From assembly GCA_023397655.1 (NCBI GenBank), contig JAEWTW010000053.1, forward strand, positions 37,879-101,878: a stretch of DNA of 64,000 bases. Direction: 5' to 3'. The position numbers and the translations under genes are program-made. This DNA comes from Bacillota bacterium (GTDB taxonomy: Bacteria; Bacillota; Clostridia; Christensenellales; SZUA-584). Below, piece after piece: positions 1-8,127 of this stretch (within the stretch, counting starts at the first letter, position 1; each line of letters opens with the position of its first letter). The notes below the pieces were generated by a model, which was not told where the DNA came from, did no database searches, and saw nothing but the letters and a program-made list of their open reading frames with translations.

Positions 1-2
1 GC

Positions 3-101
3 AAGAACATCAGCAAATACCAGGGCTCCTTCACTGGTCAGCGCAGCATTCCTGACGCGCTGATGTTCGGATATTCCGAGCTGGTGGGCGCCGAGGAATA
101 G
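3..101 (+). CDS. C-terminal end of a truncated gene, function unknown
   Basis: The window opens inside a reading frame that stays open from the first bases and stops with TAG at 99-101, leaving 32 residues ending in GYSELVGAEE. A strong terminator follows 18 bases later, which supports a real gene end. The fragment is too short for me to assign a family. Confidence 0.6.
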   Translation, partial: KNISKYQGSFTGQRSIPDALMFGYSELVGAEE

Positions 102-119
102 ATCAGTCAAAGCAGAGCA

Positions 120-150
120 TAGCGCCGGCAGCCCCGGCGCTATTTTATTG
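120..150 (+). terminator. Rho-independent terminator
   Basis: A perfect 9-bp stem (TAGCGCCGG with CCGGCGCTA, 5-base loop) is followed by TTTTATT. It ends the truncated gene at the window start. Confidence 0.9.
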
Positions 151-253
151 TGACTTTGGACCTGCTGTACTCCATATGCTGTCCCAAATACAGCAAATTA
201 CGGCCCTCTGTCATGATTTCGGTCGGTTTCGTGCGATAAAATATCTCCTGCCG

Positions 254-295
254 ACGCATACCCTCGCATACTCACGCATACCCATGCATACCCAC
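254..295. repeat. Four-copy 10-bp tandem repeat
   Basis: GCATA recurs at 256, 266, 276 and 286 with exact 10-base spacing, giving near-identical units of the form ACGCATACCC. It lies in the 320-base gap between the first terminator and the EamA gene, upstream of a TATAAT-like hexamer at 390-395. One repeat per helical turn could present a protein-binding array on one DNA face, but this is inference. Nothing else is recognisable in the gap. Confidence 0.6.
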
Positions 296-424
296 GAGCG
301 CGCAGCCGCAATTCATTCATTGGATGAGTCCCGCCTATACCGGCAGATTTCAGCGGATAGCGCAGCTGTCCAAAACCGTGAAAACCATGTATAATCATCG
401 CTGGTGTCTTAAGGAGGTTTTAAC

Positions 425-1369
425 TTGAGCAACGTCAATGCAACCGCAACAAGGCAGCGCGCCTTTGCAAACGGATATCTACTCGTGCAGACAATGATGT
501 GGGGTCTGTCTTTTATTTGGACCAAAAATATCAATTCCGAAATGCCGACGCTGGCTTACCTTGCGCTGCGCTTTGGCGTGGCCGCGCTGGTGGTGCTGCC
601 CTTCCTTATTCGCAAGCTGAAGGCTGCATTCTCGCCAGCGTTTCTGCGCGCGTCGCTGGTGCTCGGCGGACTGCTGTTCGTCTCGATGGCGCTGCAGATA
701 TTCGGCCTCAATTACACCTCTGTCACCAACTCGTCGTTCATCACCAGCACCACCGTGCTGATCGTTCCTATACTGGAGCGGCTGCTGTTCAAGAAAAAGC
801 TTTCCCCTGCGCTGTGGGTCGGCTGCATCATCGCATTCGGCGGTGTGGGCGTACTCTCGGGCGGCCTGTCGATGAAGCCAAATCTGGGCGACGTGCTCAC
901 CCTGCTGTGCGCTGTGGGCTTCTCACTGCAGATACTTTACTGCGCCAAATACGGCGCGGAACACCCCGCCGACGCGCTGGGCTCTGCGCATATCGTTGTT
1001 GCAGCGCTGCTGTTCGTCGCACTGTGGGGCGTCTTCGGCTTTGACATGACCGGCTTTAAACCTTCCTTCATATTCGGCATCGTGTTTATGGGCGTCGTCA
1101 ACACGTCCGCCGGTTTCATGGGCCAGGTTATCGCGCTTAAATACACGCGTCCCACGGTCGCCGGGCTGATATACACGCTGGAGCCGATATTCGCGACGAT
1201 GTTCGCGCTGATCATACCCGGCACGAACGGGCAGGTGGAGACCATATCGATGAAAACAGCCTTCGGCGTGCTGGCCGTGCTGACGGGCGTCGTCATCGCA
1301 CTGGTGGACTCGTTCCGGCCCCGGCGTACGGCGGTACTAGTCCAGGCTGAACCGGAAGCGGTCGAATAA
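425..1369 (+). CDS. EamA/DMT-family transporter
   Basis: This 314-residue polytopic protein has about ten hydrophobic segments arranged as two EamA repeats (roughly residues 15-150 and 160-295), the normal size and layout of drug/metabolite exporters. The motif MMWGLSFIWTK near the N-terminus and LIYTLEPIFATMFA in the second repeat are typical of the family, which exports small metabolites such as amino acids across the cytoplasmic membrane. The substrate cannot be told from sequence. The start is TTG at 425 because AAGGAGG lies at 411-417. A TATAAT hexamer at 390-395 may be the -10 element. The small membrane gene at 1392 follows 22 bases later and may be co-transcribed. Confidence 0.9.
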   Translation: MSNVNATATRQRAFANGYLLVQTMMWGLSFIWTKNINSEMPTLAYLALRFGVAALVVLPFLIRKLKAAFSPAFLRASLVLGGLLFVSMALQIFGLNYTSVTNSSFITSTTVLIVPILERLLFKKKLSPALWVGCIIAFGGVGVLSGGLSMKPNLGDVLTLLCAVGFSLQILYCAKYGAEHPADALGSAHIVVAALLFVALWGVFGFDMTGFKPSFIFGIVFMGVVNTSAGFMGQVIALKYTRPTVAGLIYTLEPIFATMFALIIPGTNGQVETISMKTAFGVLAVLTGVVIALVDSFRPRRTAVLVQAEPEAVE

Positions 1370-1391
1370 GCAATCAGGAGAACAAAAAACA

Positions 1392-1625
1392 ATGAAAAAA
1401 AGCACAATGAAAACAACGAAAATCGCATTGGTTATCTCGTCGGTATCCATATTGATCGCCGCCGCCAATCTGCTGATCTGCGCGCTGAACGACTTGCCAA
1501 TGTGGCCGGCCATCACACTGATGTTCTGCATGATCACGATATTCTTTGCCAATCTGTCGTTGTATAGTAAACGTAAAAAGGAAGAAGCGTCGGCCGAAAA
1601 GCAGCCCGGCATCGGCATACAGTAA
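1392..1625 (+). CDS. Small two-helix membrane protein, unknown
   Basis: A 77-residue protein with a basic N-terminus (MKKSTMKTTK), two hydrophobic helices (about residues 11-32 and 37-57) and a charged tail. CAGGAGA lies 10 bases before the ATG. I recognise no family. It sits 22 bases after the EamA transporter in the same direction, so they probably share a transcript. It could be an accessory subunit, but nothing in the sequence proves this. Confidence 0.65.
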   Translation: MKKSTMKTTKIALVISSVSILIAAANLLICALNDLPMWPAITLMFCMITIFFANLSLYSKRKKEEASAEKQPGIGIQ

Positions 1626-1835
1626 TACCCATTGTATTCACACAGCGTATTCACGTAATCGCACTGGCCGCGTCCGACGGCGGCGCAGTCCCCTTAACGC
1701 TGATTAACGTATACTGCACATATCCATTCACAATCAAATATCTAGAAATTCACTGCCGCATAATTTGCAGGATAATACAAACAATAAATAAGGCATTATT
1801 TACTCTTGCCGTATACTCTTGAAAGGAGAGAATTC

Positions 1836-2195
1836 ATGTCTGAAAGTAAGTTTTTACTCAAGGAAACCAGCCTGCTGATGGTGATATACGGCGTGATCGC
1901 CTCCGTCATATCCGTGGTGGCGCTGGTGAACGCGGATGGCAGTGCGACATACTGGGCGACAGGTCTGGTGCTGCTGCTGATTGCCAGCCTGCTCGAGCTG
2001 ATATTTGGCGCACTGGGCTTTCGCAGAAGCGACGACAACGGCCGGTCCGGCTTCTTTGTGTTCGCCGGCATCATAGCGGCGGTCGTGATGCTGATTCTCC
2101 TCATCATGGACTTCTCGGTGTGGAGCCTGATCGGCTTTGTTCTTCCGGTGCTCTACATCATCGGCGGCGCCATGCTGAGCCGAAGAACGGACTGA
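1836..2195 (+). CDS. Four-helix membrane protein, unknown
   Basis: A 119-residue protein with four predicted membrane helices and a short charged loop (RRSDDNGRSG) between helices two and three. The start at 1836 (MSESKFLL) is chosen because GAAAGGAGA precedes it at the right distance; an in-frame ATG 30 bases upstream has no such site. The preceding 210 bases hold no visible gene, and a terminator follows at 2217, so it is a single-gene unit. Function unknown. Confidence 0.75.
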   Translation: MSESKFLLKETSLLMVIYGVIASVISVVALVNADGSATYWATGLVLLLIASLLELIFGALGFRRSDDNGRSGFFVFAGIIAAVVMLILLIMDFSVWSLIGFVLPVLYIIGGAMLSRRTD

Positions 2196-2216
2196 CAGCG
2201 TTCCATCGCACCACAC

Positions 2217-2254
2217 AAGCCCCGTCTGCACTATTGTGCTTCGGGGCTTTTTAA
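2217..2254 (+). terminator. Rho-independent terminator
   Basis: AAGCCCCG at 2217-2224 pairs with CGGGGCTT at 2242-2249, followed by a T run. It closes the four-helix membrane gene. Confidence 0.88.
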
Positions 2255-2310
2255 TAAACAACCCCATAAGCCGTCTGTGCTTTACTGTGACAGGCCTAAC
2301 ATGAACTGAA

Positions 2311-2724
2311 TTACCATTTTTCTTTAATGGCATCCGGCGCGAGCTGAATACTGGATTCATCAGCGTGTTCTTTTTTCCATGTGCCGTTTTCGCGCCGCCA
2401 CAAAAAAGCACCGACATCCCCGCTGTATATCCAGAGAGTATCATTTTCTCCCCAGTCGATAAGCGTGGTAAATCTGACGTAGAATTTTTCATCAGTGATA
2501 AATGAGTCGGCTCCGTCAATTGATTCTATAGCAACCCGGACATAGCGAGCCCGATCGTATCCGTAAATCTGCTCATATGTGTATTCGCCCGATGGGGACA
2601 GCTTCGGTTCGGCAAACATCCCGGCTTCTCCCTCCGCTATGCCAATCAAATATCCGATATACCCGGCAATGACAAGTCCCACTATACCCACCAATAAAAT
2701 GATGACGATTGCTTTTTTCTTCAC
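2311..2724 (-). CDS. Membrane-anchored protein, unknown
   Basis: A 137-residue protein with a lysine-rich start, one N-terminal membrane helix (about residues 5-28) and a soluble extracytoplasmic region rich in aromatic and acidic residues. It resembles small lipoprotein-like or single-pass exported proteins of Clostridia, but there is no lipobox cysteine. The apparent start is GTG at 2724 and the ribosome site is weak. It lies 25 bases downstream of the YdcF-type gene in the same direction, so it may depend on coupled translation. No family recognised. Confidence 0.6.
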   Translation of the reverse strand: MKKKAIVIILLVGIVGLVIAGYIGYLIGIAEGEAGMFAEPKLSPSGEYTYEQIYGYDRARYVRVAIESIDGADSFITDEKFYVRFTTLIDWGENDTLWIYSGDVGAFLWRRENGTWKKEHADESSIQLAPDAIKEKW

Positions 2725-2749
2725 TCGGTTTATTTATAGGCTTTTATGC

Positions 2750-3400
2750 TCAGCCTTCTCCCTCCAGCTGTATTTTTAATGCCCGGTACGCAAGGCTGAT
2801 TTCGGACGGCAGCGGCTCCTCCCGTATGTAGCCCAGCAGTGCGTATTTCACCAGCCGCTCAATCTCGCCCGCCAGCAGAGCGTCCAGCGACTGTTCCTTG
2901 CCCGCGAACAGCGCCCGCTGCACCTCATACGAGGACACCGGCGGCGCGTTGATCACCTCGATGTCCGGATACAGCTGATTCAGCGTAAGCATCACACGAC
3001 GCTGCCGGTACGGCGATGCCACCGCGATCACACGGCAGATGCCGCGCTCGAAGCAAAACTCCGCGTCCGCTGCACGCAGCAAAGCTGCGCTCATCGTCAC
3101 ATTTTCACCGGTGTTGGTGGAGGCGTATTCCACCGTCACATGCGCGTCCGGTATGCCGGGGAACGTGCGCCGCAGTTCCTCCCTGAACGCTATCCCCTCC
3201 GGCTGCCCAAGGTCTGCCGTACCCGCCCCGACGCCGCCAGTCAGCAGTATATGGCGCGCGAAGCCTGCCTGATACAGCCGCCCGCACTGCCTCGGTATCT
3301 CCATATCGAAGTGTCCGAAGCCGATGATGATGTCCGCTGCACGCGGCTCATCCGTTATGGCGAGGTATCGGAAGAGGATTTCGGCTGGAGATGGGGTCAT
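2750..3400 (-). CDS. YdcF/SanA-like DUF218 protein
   Basis: A 216-residue protein with the DUF218 fold signature: IIGFGHFD near residue 25, LLTGGVGAG near residue 52, and ASTNTGENV near residue 90, where conserved Asn/Glu residues sit. Family members (YdcF, SanA, ElyC) are linked to envelope maintenance and vancomycin tolerance in other bacteria; a hydrolase- or nucleotide-binding-like fold is known, but the substrate is not. It lacks the usual N-terminal membrane anchor and starts directly with the domain. The next gene follows after 25 bases. Confidence 0.8.
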   Translation of the reverse strand: MTPSPAEILFRYLAITDEPRAADIIIGFGHFDMEIPRQCGRLYQAGFARHILLTGGVGAGTADLGQPEGIAFREELRRTFPGIPDAHVTVEYASTNTGENVTMSAALLRAADAEFCFERGICRVIAVASPYRQRRVMLTLNQLYPDIEVINAPPVSSYEVQRALFAGKEQSLDALLAGEIERLVKYALLGYIREEPLPSEISLAYRALKIQLEGEG

Positions 3401-3435
3401 GTGGGGGTGCCTCCTTTTGGGGGAATATACATATT

Positions 3436-3696
3436 CTACTCTGCTTTAACAAAGATAATCTTTTTTTCTTTATATGTGTCTGAAACACATTCCGTTTCAT
3501 AACCTGCCTCAAGCCACGAAATTGCTTGCGAATGATCTTTGTTATTTGACCACCATGCTTCAGCATGTCTAATTGAGGAATCTGGCAAAGAATCCCCAAT
3601 TATTCTTTCAATCTCATCGAAAGAAAGTATTACTCTTGGTAGATTTAATTTTTCAAGATACTTGCTAAGATTAATGTACTTATCACCTTTTGGCAT
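3436..3696 (-). CDS. DUF7662-like small protein
   Basis: An 86-residue protein starting MPKGDKYINLSKYL with GAGGAG 8 bases upstream of the ATG at 3696. The pattern LSFDEIERIIGDSLP, then HAEAWWSNNKDHSQAISWLEAGYE, matches what I know of the DUF7662 family, found alone or beside restriction-like genes; its role is not established. The gene is clearly AT-rich compared with its neighbours and lies 13 bases after the membrane/winged-helix gene, so the two form an operon that looks horizontally acquired. Confidence 0.7.
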   Translation of the reverse strand: MPKGDKYINLSKYLEKLNLPRVILSFDEIERIIGDSLPDSSIRHAEAWWSNNKDHSQAISWLEAGYETECVSDTYKEKKIIFVKAE

Positions 3697-3709
3697 AGTA
3701 TTCTCCTCA

Positions 3710-4345
3710 TTACTTATTTGTTGTTCTAAATGAAACATTAAACAATCTTTTTATCATCAATATTTTATTCTCATATTGAGTTGAAATTAAATTAATATTT
3801 CGTAACCGCTCTAAAGCACGAGTAAGTGATACTTCTGTAATATTGAGCTTATCTAATAGCTCATTAAAAGAGATGTCCCCTTCATTTACTAAAATTCTCA
3901 TTATTTCTTTTTCAGGGGAAGAACTTAATGTTATATTAGTTAATTTAGTATAATCATTTTGCGTTTCTTCTAGTTTTCTTCTTATTCTATCTAATTTTTC
4001 ATCTATTGTTTTTTCAATACTCTCATCACTATTATCTCTTACTTCCTTACCAATATTTGTTAGCATGGCTTGTATTTCATCAAAATTTCTATATGCTTTT
4101 GTTACAATTTTAATAAAATTATCTTCATTTTGATAATCGCTTGGCGAGTATAGAACTGAAGGATTAAAATTCCAAGTTATAAAAAACAGTAGAACAAGAA
4201 GAATTGGGAATAACATAACATACCAAATAAAGATTTGTTGCAAATTCGGCGTTAGGAAAGTGATTACACTAGTTCCAGCTATTTCTGCAATTCCTGCAAA
4301 TATTCCAACGACAGTCAAAGGATTAGATATTTTCTCTCGTTTCAT
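3710..4345 (-). CDS. Membrane protein with C-terminal winged-helix domain
   Basis: A 211-residue protein. Two hydrophobic segments (about residues 9-32 and 37-58) are followed by a charged coiled-coil-like stretch (90-135) and a C-terminal winged-helix-like region (about 145-205, with EKEIMRILVNEGDISFNELLDKL). GAGG precedes the ATG and a TATAAT hexamer lies at 4375-4370. A membrane-tethered DNA-binding protein is the simplest reading. Base composition is far more AT-rich than the flanks, shared only with the following DUF7662-like gene. Function is unknown; a sensor-regulator or a component of a small defence module are both possible. Confidence 0.7.
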   Translation of the reverse strand: MKREKISNPLTVVGIFAGIAEIAGTSVITFLTPNLQQIFIWYVMLFPILLVLLFFITWNFNPSVLYSPSDYQNEDNFIKIVTKAYRNFDEIQAMLTNIGKEVRDNSDESIEKTIDEKLDRIRRKLEETQNDYTKLTNITLSSSPEKEIMRILVNEGDISFNELLDKLNITEVSLTRALERLRNINLISTQYENKILMIKRLFNVSFRTTNK

Positions 4346-4563
4346 GTAAAATACCTCAAAGTTTTTTATATTATATCACACCCCTCGCCATAAACATACA
4401 TATCAGGACAAATTCGGTGCAAACCGGAAAATCTTGAAGAGAACAGCCTTGATCGTTCCACTGACAGCACCGCATATATAGTCTCACATATGGCAAAGAA
4501 CGGTTGTCAGGCTTTAGAAGACGTAGTATGATGGAATAAATTTGTACACAGTGAGGGTGGGCA

Positions 4564-5043
4564 TTGAAGAACGAGCATTTTGGCAGCATATTCAGGGAAT
4601 CGCGCATGGCGCATGCGGACGGAGACGGCAAACCGCTTTCGATGCAAAGGGCGGCTGACGAGCTCTATATCGACTACAAAACGCTGTCGCGGTATGAGCT
4701 GGGCGAGCAGCTACCGTCGCATGAAATGGTCTGCCGTATGAGCCGGCTTTATGTTGACCCCGCACTCCGCCGCATATTCTGTGCGGAGATGTGCGATATC
4801 GGCAAGCTGGACAACGCATTCTCGAGGCCGCGCAGCCTGTTCTCGTCCGGCTACAAGCTGATCCATGCCAGCGAGCAGCTGGAGTGCGTCAAAAACGCGC
4901 TGTTTTCCATATTGTCGGACGGTGTGGTGGAAGAGGATGAACTGCAGGTTCTGAACGAAGTCATCCCCCAGCAGATCAGGGGCATCAAGAAGATACTGAA
5001 CGAAATTGAAGTCGAGATCGAGCGGCAGGGCTTTTTGGAATAG
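4564..5043 (+). CDS. XRE-family HTH regulator
   Basis: A 159-residue protein whose N-terminal 65 residues form a helix-turn-helix of the XRE/Cro type: SMQRAADELYIDYKTLSRYELGEQLPS, with the following MVCRMSRLY helix. The C-terminal part is helical (about residues 95-155), without a recognisable ligand domain. The start is TTG at 4564, preceded by GAGGGTGG. It is transcribed away from the AT-rich pair at 3.4-4.35 kb. It may regulate nearby genes, but no operator was identified. A terminator follows directly. Confidence 0.8.
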   Translation: MKNEHFGSIFRESRMAHADGDGKPLSMQRAADELYIDYKTLSRYELGEQLPSHEMVCRMSRLYVDPALRRIFCAEMCDIGKLDNAFSRPRSLFSSGYKLIHASEQLECVKNALFSILSDGVVEEDELQVLNEVIPQQIRGIKKILNEIEVEIERQGFLE

Positions 5044-5061
5044 CCTTTCAATGCTGCTCGG

Positions 5062-5096
5062 GCCTGTCAATGGAGAATTGGCGGGCTTTTTTGTTT
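5062..5096 (+). terminator. Rho-independent terminator
   Basis: GCCTGTCAAT pairs with ATTGGCGGGC (two G-U pairs) and a T-rich tract follows. It ends the XRE regulator gene. Confidence 0.75.
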
Positions 5097-5385
5097 GCTT
5101 TGGGGCAAAGAATGGGACATCGGCAGTCAAAAACGGACATCAAACACGAACTTTCATCCGGTAGTCGGATGTGAGCCGCAGTCGTATGTCCTCGGGACGG
5201 CACTGCCCAAGGACACAACTTGTCAATGAAACGACAAAAACAGACAAAGGTTGACGAGATACGCGCAGTTATATGGGTTATAGTATATATGTCAGTCGGC
5301 ATTGCCGGTGTATGAAAGCCAGAGAGAGGCGGCGCATCCGTGCAGCCGCCAATACATAAAAACGGTAGCAAGTTTCCCACTCAAA

Positions 5386-5442
5386 AACAGCAGGACCCGA
5401 AGCCCGTGAGCAAAACACGAATCGGGTCCTTGCTGTTATTTT
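5386..5442 (+). terminator. Long terminator hairpin in a gene-free gap
   Basis: AACAGCAGGACCCGA at 5386-5400 pairs with TCGGGTCC and TGCTGTT at 5422-5437 (one bulged T), then ATTTTC. The stretch 5097-5539 holds no credible gene. Upstream of the hairpin is another GC-rich stem (GGCGGC with GCCGCC near 5330-5350). A small RNA ending here is possible, but I see no convincing promoter, so only the terminator is called. Confidence 0.6.
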
Positions 5443-5539
5443 CAGCGGTCAGCACACAGCGGATCACGAATGACTCTTGAATTGCATGCCATGGTTGCGA
5501 TAGAATAACAGCAATAACGCAAATTTCGAGGTGACAAAA

Positions 5540-6022
5540 ATGAACCACACCCTATCCTTTCGCGACGCAACGCCCGAGGACGCTGGCCTGATACTCTATT
5601 TCATTAAAGCGCTGGCGGACTACGAAAAAATGAACAGCGATGTGCAGGCTACCGAAGAGCTGCTGCGCGAGTGGATATTCGAGAAGCGTAAGGCGGAGGT
5701 GTTCTTTGCGCTGGCGGACGGGAAGGAAGTTGGCTTTGCGCTGTTCTTCCATAACTTTTCGACGTTTTTAGGACGAGCGGGTATCTATCTGGAAGACCTG
5801 TATGTGCTGCCTGAATACCGCGGAAAGGGAATCGGCAAAGCGATCTTAAGGCGGCTGGCGCAGCTCACGCGGGAGCGCGGCTGCGGGCGTTTGGAATGGG
5901 CGTGCCTTAACTGGAACCAGCCCAGCATCGACTTCTATCTGTCGCTGGGCGCTCAGCCGATGAGCGACTGGACGGTGTACCGGCTGTCCGGGGATGCGAT
6001 GGAAAAGCTGGCGGAAGGGTGA
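5540..6022 (+). CDS. GNAT N-acetyltransferase
   Basis: A 160-residue single-domain GNAT protein. The acetyl-CoA binding motif is visible as DLYVLPEYRGKGIGKAIL (the R-G-K-G-I-G pyrophosphate loop, about residue 95), followed by the typical ERGCGRLEWACLNWNQPSIDFYLSLGA motif B region. It transfers an acetyl group from acetyl-CoA to an unknown amine; the size and motif order resemble spermidine/diamine and small-molecule acetyltransferases of Bacillota. The ATG at 5540 is preferred over the GTG at 5531, because the latter overlaps the GAGGTG ribosome site. It stands alone. Confidence 0.88.
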   Translation: MNHTLSFRDATPEDAGLILYFIKALADYEKMNSDVQATEELLREWIFEKRKAEVFFALADGKEVGFALFFHNFSTFLGRAGIYLEDLYVLPEYRGKGIGKAILRRLAQLTRERGCGRLEWACLNWNQPSIDFYLSLGAQPMSDWTVYRLSGDAMEKLAEG

Positions 6023-6120
6023 AAAGACCGGTATCCAACGGTTTATGCCCGCTCTACTCAGTATCGCCGTTTTGGTAATCGAGAGTCGATCATGCTTCTG
6101 TTACAGGTGTTCATACAAGG

Positions 6121-6750
6121 CTAGACACCCTTGTGTGCTTGCAATCCTTCTAGGAGCAGCTTCAGGTGCGCTCTTGACTGTGCTTTGTAATCGAAGTCCG
6201 GCTGGCGGATGCACCACTCGTAGGTGAGCCCGCGGATAGCCATCATCAGGTGCCGCGTCAGCGTGTCCGCCGTCATATCCGTCCTGATCTCCCCGGATGC
6301 GATCCCTCGTTCCAGCACACGCCGATAGATAACATATATATCCCTGTTATAATTTGACACAGCGCCGATGCCCGCATTGCCCGACAACTGAGTTTTATAA
6401 ACGGCTGTCATTTTCTCAACGCCGATTTCTGCCGTCAGTATCTCCGATATCTTATCCATCAACGACAATATCACTTCTTCCACAGCCATATCCTCCGGAA
6501 GCGTGTCTATGAAGCTTTGATATTTGGCGTCCACAATGGTCACCTCATCGTTGACCAGCTCCATCAATAATGCATCCTTGGAGGCGAAGTGTACATAGAA
6601 AGAACCTTTGGACACGCCCGCCGCCTTGACGATGGAGTCCACACTTACTGTGTCCGGCTCATTCTCTGTAAATAGCCGCTCCGCGCTCCTATAAATCCTG
6701 TTCCTCGTCTCCTCAGCCAACCTACGCCTGTTGCTTCCGTCATATGTCAT
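6121..6750 (-). CDS. TetR/AcrR-family regulator
   Basis: A 209-residue repressor with an N-terminal TetR helix-turn-helix (about residues 12-58; SVDSIVKAAGVSKGSFYVHFASKDALL) and an all-helical ligand domain. Start chosen at ATG 6750 (MTYDGSNRR) because GGAG lies 6 bases before it; the frame continues upstream to a TTG overlapping that site. The region upstream carries a GTGAC-CACA-GTCAC dyad, likely its operator. No divergent target gene remains, although a plus-strand terminator exists at 7003, so its original target may be lost. Confidence 0.88.
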   Translation of the reverse strand: MTYDGSNRRRLAEETRNRIYRSAERLFTENEPDTVSVDSIVKAAGVSKGSFYVHFASKDALLMELVNDEVTIVDAKYQSFIDTLPEDMAVEEVILSLMDKISEILTAEIGVEKMTAVYKTQLSGNAGIGAVSNYNRDIYVIYRRVLERGIASGEIRTDMTADTLTRHLMMAIRGLTYEWCIRQPDFDYKAQSRAHLKLLLEGLQAHKGV

Positions 6751-6779
6751 CACATTCTCCAAAATTGGTAAAATAATTG

Positions 6780-6793
6780 GTGACCACAGTCAC
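6780..6793. promoter_or_regulatory. Candidate TetR operator
   Basis: A perfect dyad GTGAC-CACA-GTCAC lies 30 bases upstream of the TetR gene start. A plus-strand TATAAT follows about 20 bases on, so binding could control both directions. Inference from position and symmetry. Confidence 0.5.
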
Positions 6794-7002
6794 TTAATAC
6801 TGTATAATCTGATTATAATGTTATCCTCACCGGAAATCAATCGACGGGAATCGCAAACCCCGCCCGGAGCGCCGCTGACGGCATGCGCGATTACGGCGAG
6901 GCTGCTGGCTCCACCTCAAAGCAGAAAAACTTCAGGGCGGCATGAACTGATATAAAAAGCGGCGCATTAGCCGCTATGCAATACATACGGACACATCTCC
7001 CT

Positions 7003-7028
7003 AAGCGGCGGCAGGCCGCTTCTTTTTT
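7003..7028 (+). terminator. Rho-independent terminator without a gene
   Basis: AAGCGGC and GCCGCTT with a 5-base loop are followed by CTTTTTT. It points along the plus strand, yet 6795-7002 contains no plausible plus-strand gene. A second smaller stem of the same AAGCGGC type lies at 6957-6974. This may mark the end of a deleted or degraded gene once divergent from the TetR regulator. Confidence 0.75.
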
Positions 7029-7052
7029 GGGCACCGTTCCGCCGCAATCCGG

Positions 7053-7991
7053 CTAGATTTGCGGCATATACACCCCGAGCTTTTCCCATGCGGGCGCTGC
7101 GATATCCGCTTGCTGCCGGAGCGCCTCAAAGTCGTCAAACAGCCGCCGCATTTCATCCTTGGCGTTCATCGCGTGATCGCTGGCAGTCAATCGGCCTATC
7201 GGTGTTCCTGCGAGGAATTTGATAAGCCGGTAGCACTTCCGGCGCTGACCGCGCACAAAGCCGGTGTCCTCCGGCGGCACAGGCACGCCGCAGGTCTCCA
7301 GCACGCGGTAACCGTCATCCATCGCGTCAATCGCCAGGTTCAGCAGCGCTTTATCCCGCGCAGCCCGCCTCAGCTTACCGTCCACAGCGTAGCACACCAT
7401 GGCGAGCGGCAGTACAAACGCGGCATGGCTTTTAAGCCAGACGTCCATGTCGCCTCGAGGGACCAGCTTCATGCGCGTTCCGTCCAGCGCCTGCAGCAGC
7501 AACATGACCTCGGCTTTGCCGCCGTCGATACTGCCTGCCGTTAGTTTGCCGCCGCCCACGTGGATGCTGACGATGCGCCCGTTCTCTCTGCGCCCGCCCG
7601 ACATCTGGAACGCAAACGCCACGCGTTTAGGCTCCTTGCTGTGCGTGTTGATATACCGCTCCGTTCCGGCAGCATCCATGTTATTGCCCACCAACACAAT
7701 CAGCGGGTCTCCCTCATTCGCGGCCAGCGCGAGCAGTACTTCACCCAGCTGGTTCGTACGCATGACCACAAAAATGATATCATACGCATCGTCCGGAAGA
7801 AGCGCATCCGTCAGGCTTACGGTATCGCGCGTGGTTCTGCACTGCAGCCAGTGTTGTATTACCAGACCCTTCTGCTTCAGCTCCTCAAGCCTCTGCCCCC
7901 GGGCAAGCAGCGTCACGATATGGCCGTTTCGGTGCAGCGTGTGCGCAAGCAGGCTGCCCAGCACCCCCGCCCCGTATACCAGTATGTTCAC
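7053..7991 (-). CDS. Ketopantoate reductase family protein (ApbA/PanE-like)
   Basis: A 312-residue NAD(P)-dependent dehydrogenase. The Rossmann loop is at the N-terminus (ILVYGAGVLGSLLAHTL, residues 3-19), with the acidic/basic selectivity region at LLARGQRL (29-36). The C-terminal helical domain contains CYAVDGKLRR and the region where PanE carries its catalytic lysine. PanE reduces 2-dehydropantoate to pantoate for coenzyme A synthesis. This copy stands alone, away from panB/panC, so a paralogue acting on another 2-oxo acid is equally possible. The GTG start at 7991 follows GGGAGGA. Confidence 0.82.
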   Translation of the reverse strand: MNILVYGAGVLGSLLAHTLHRNGHIVTLLARGQRLEELKQKGLVIQHWLQCRTTRDTVSLTDALLPDDAYDIIFVVMRTNQLGEVLLALAANEGDPLIVLVGNNMDAAGTERYINTHSKEPKRVAFAFQMSGGRRENGRIVSIHVGGGKLTAGSIDGGKAEVMLLLQALDGTRMKLVPRGDMDVWLKSHAAFVLPLAMVCYAVDGKLRRAARDKALLNLAIDAMDDGYRVLETCGVPVPPEDTGFVRGQRRKCYRLIKFLAGTPIGRLTASDHAMNAKDEMRRLFDDFEALRQQADIAAPAWEKLGVYMPQI

Positions 7992-8127
7992 ATCGGATTC
8001 CTCCCAGGCTGCATAGTCAGATTTTGCTGAGTTATACTTTTTCCAGCGGACTCAGCTTATATCTCCATTATGCGCTCACATAGGATGTATTATCACCAAA
8101 CAGTTTGAAGAGAACACCGGACTAATG

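Noticed and set aside
5097..5385. Possible small RNA upstream of the 5386 terminator
   Set aside because: Stems exist, but no convincing promoter spacing was found, so only the terminator is kept.
7059..8030. Plus-strand frames opposite the ketopantoate-reductase-like gene
   Set aside because: Antisense shadows without ribosome sites; the minus-strand gene has full family motifs.
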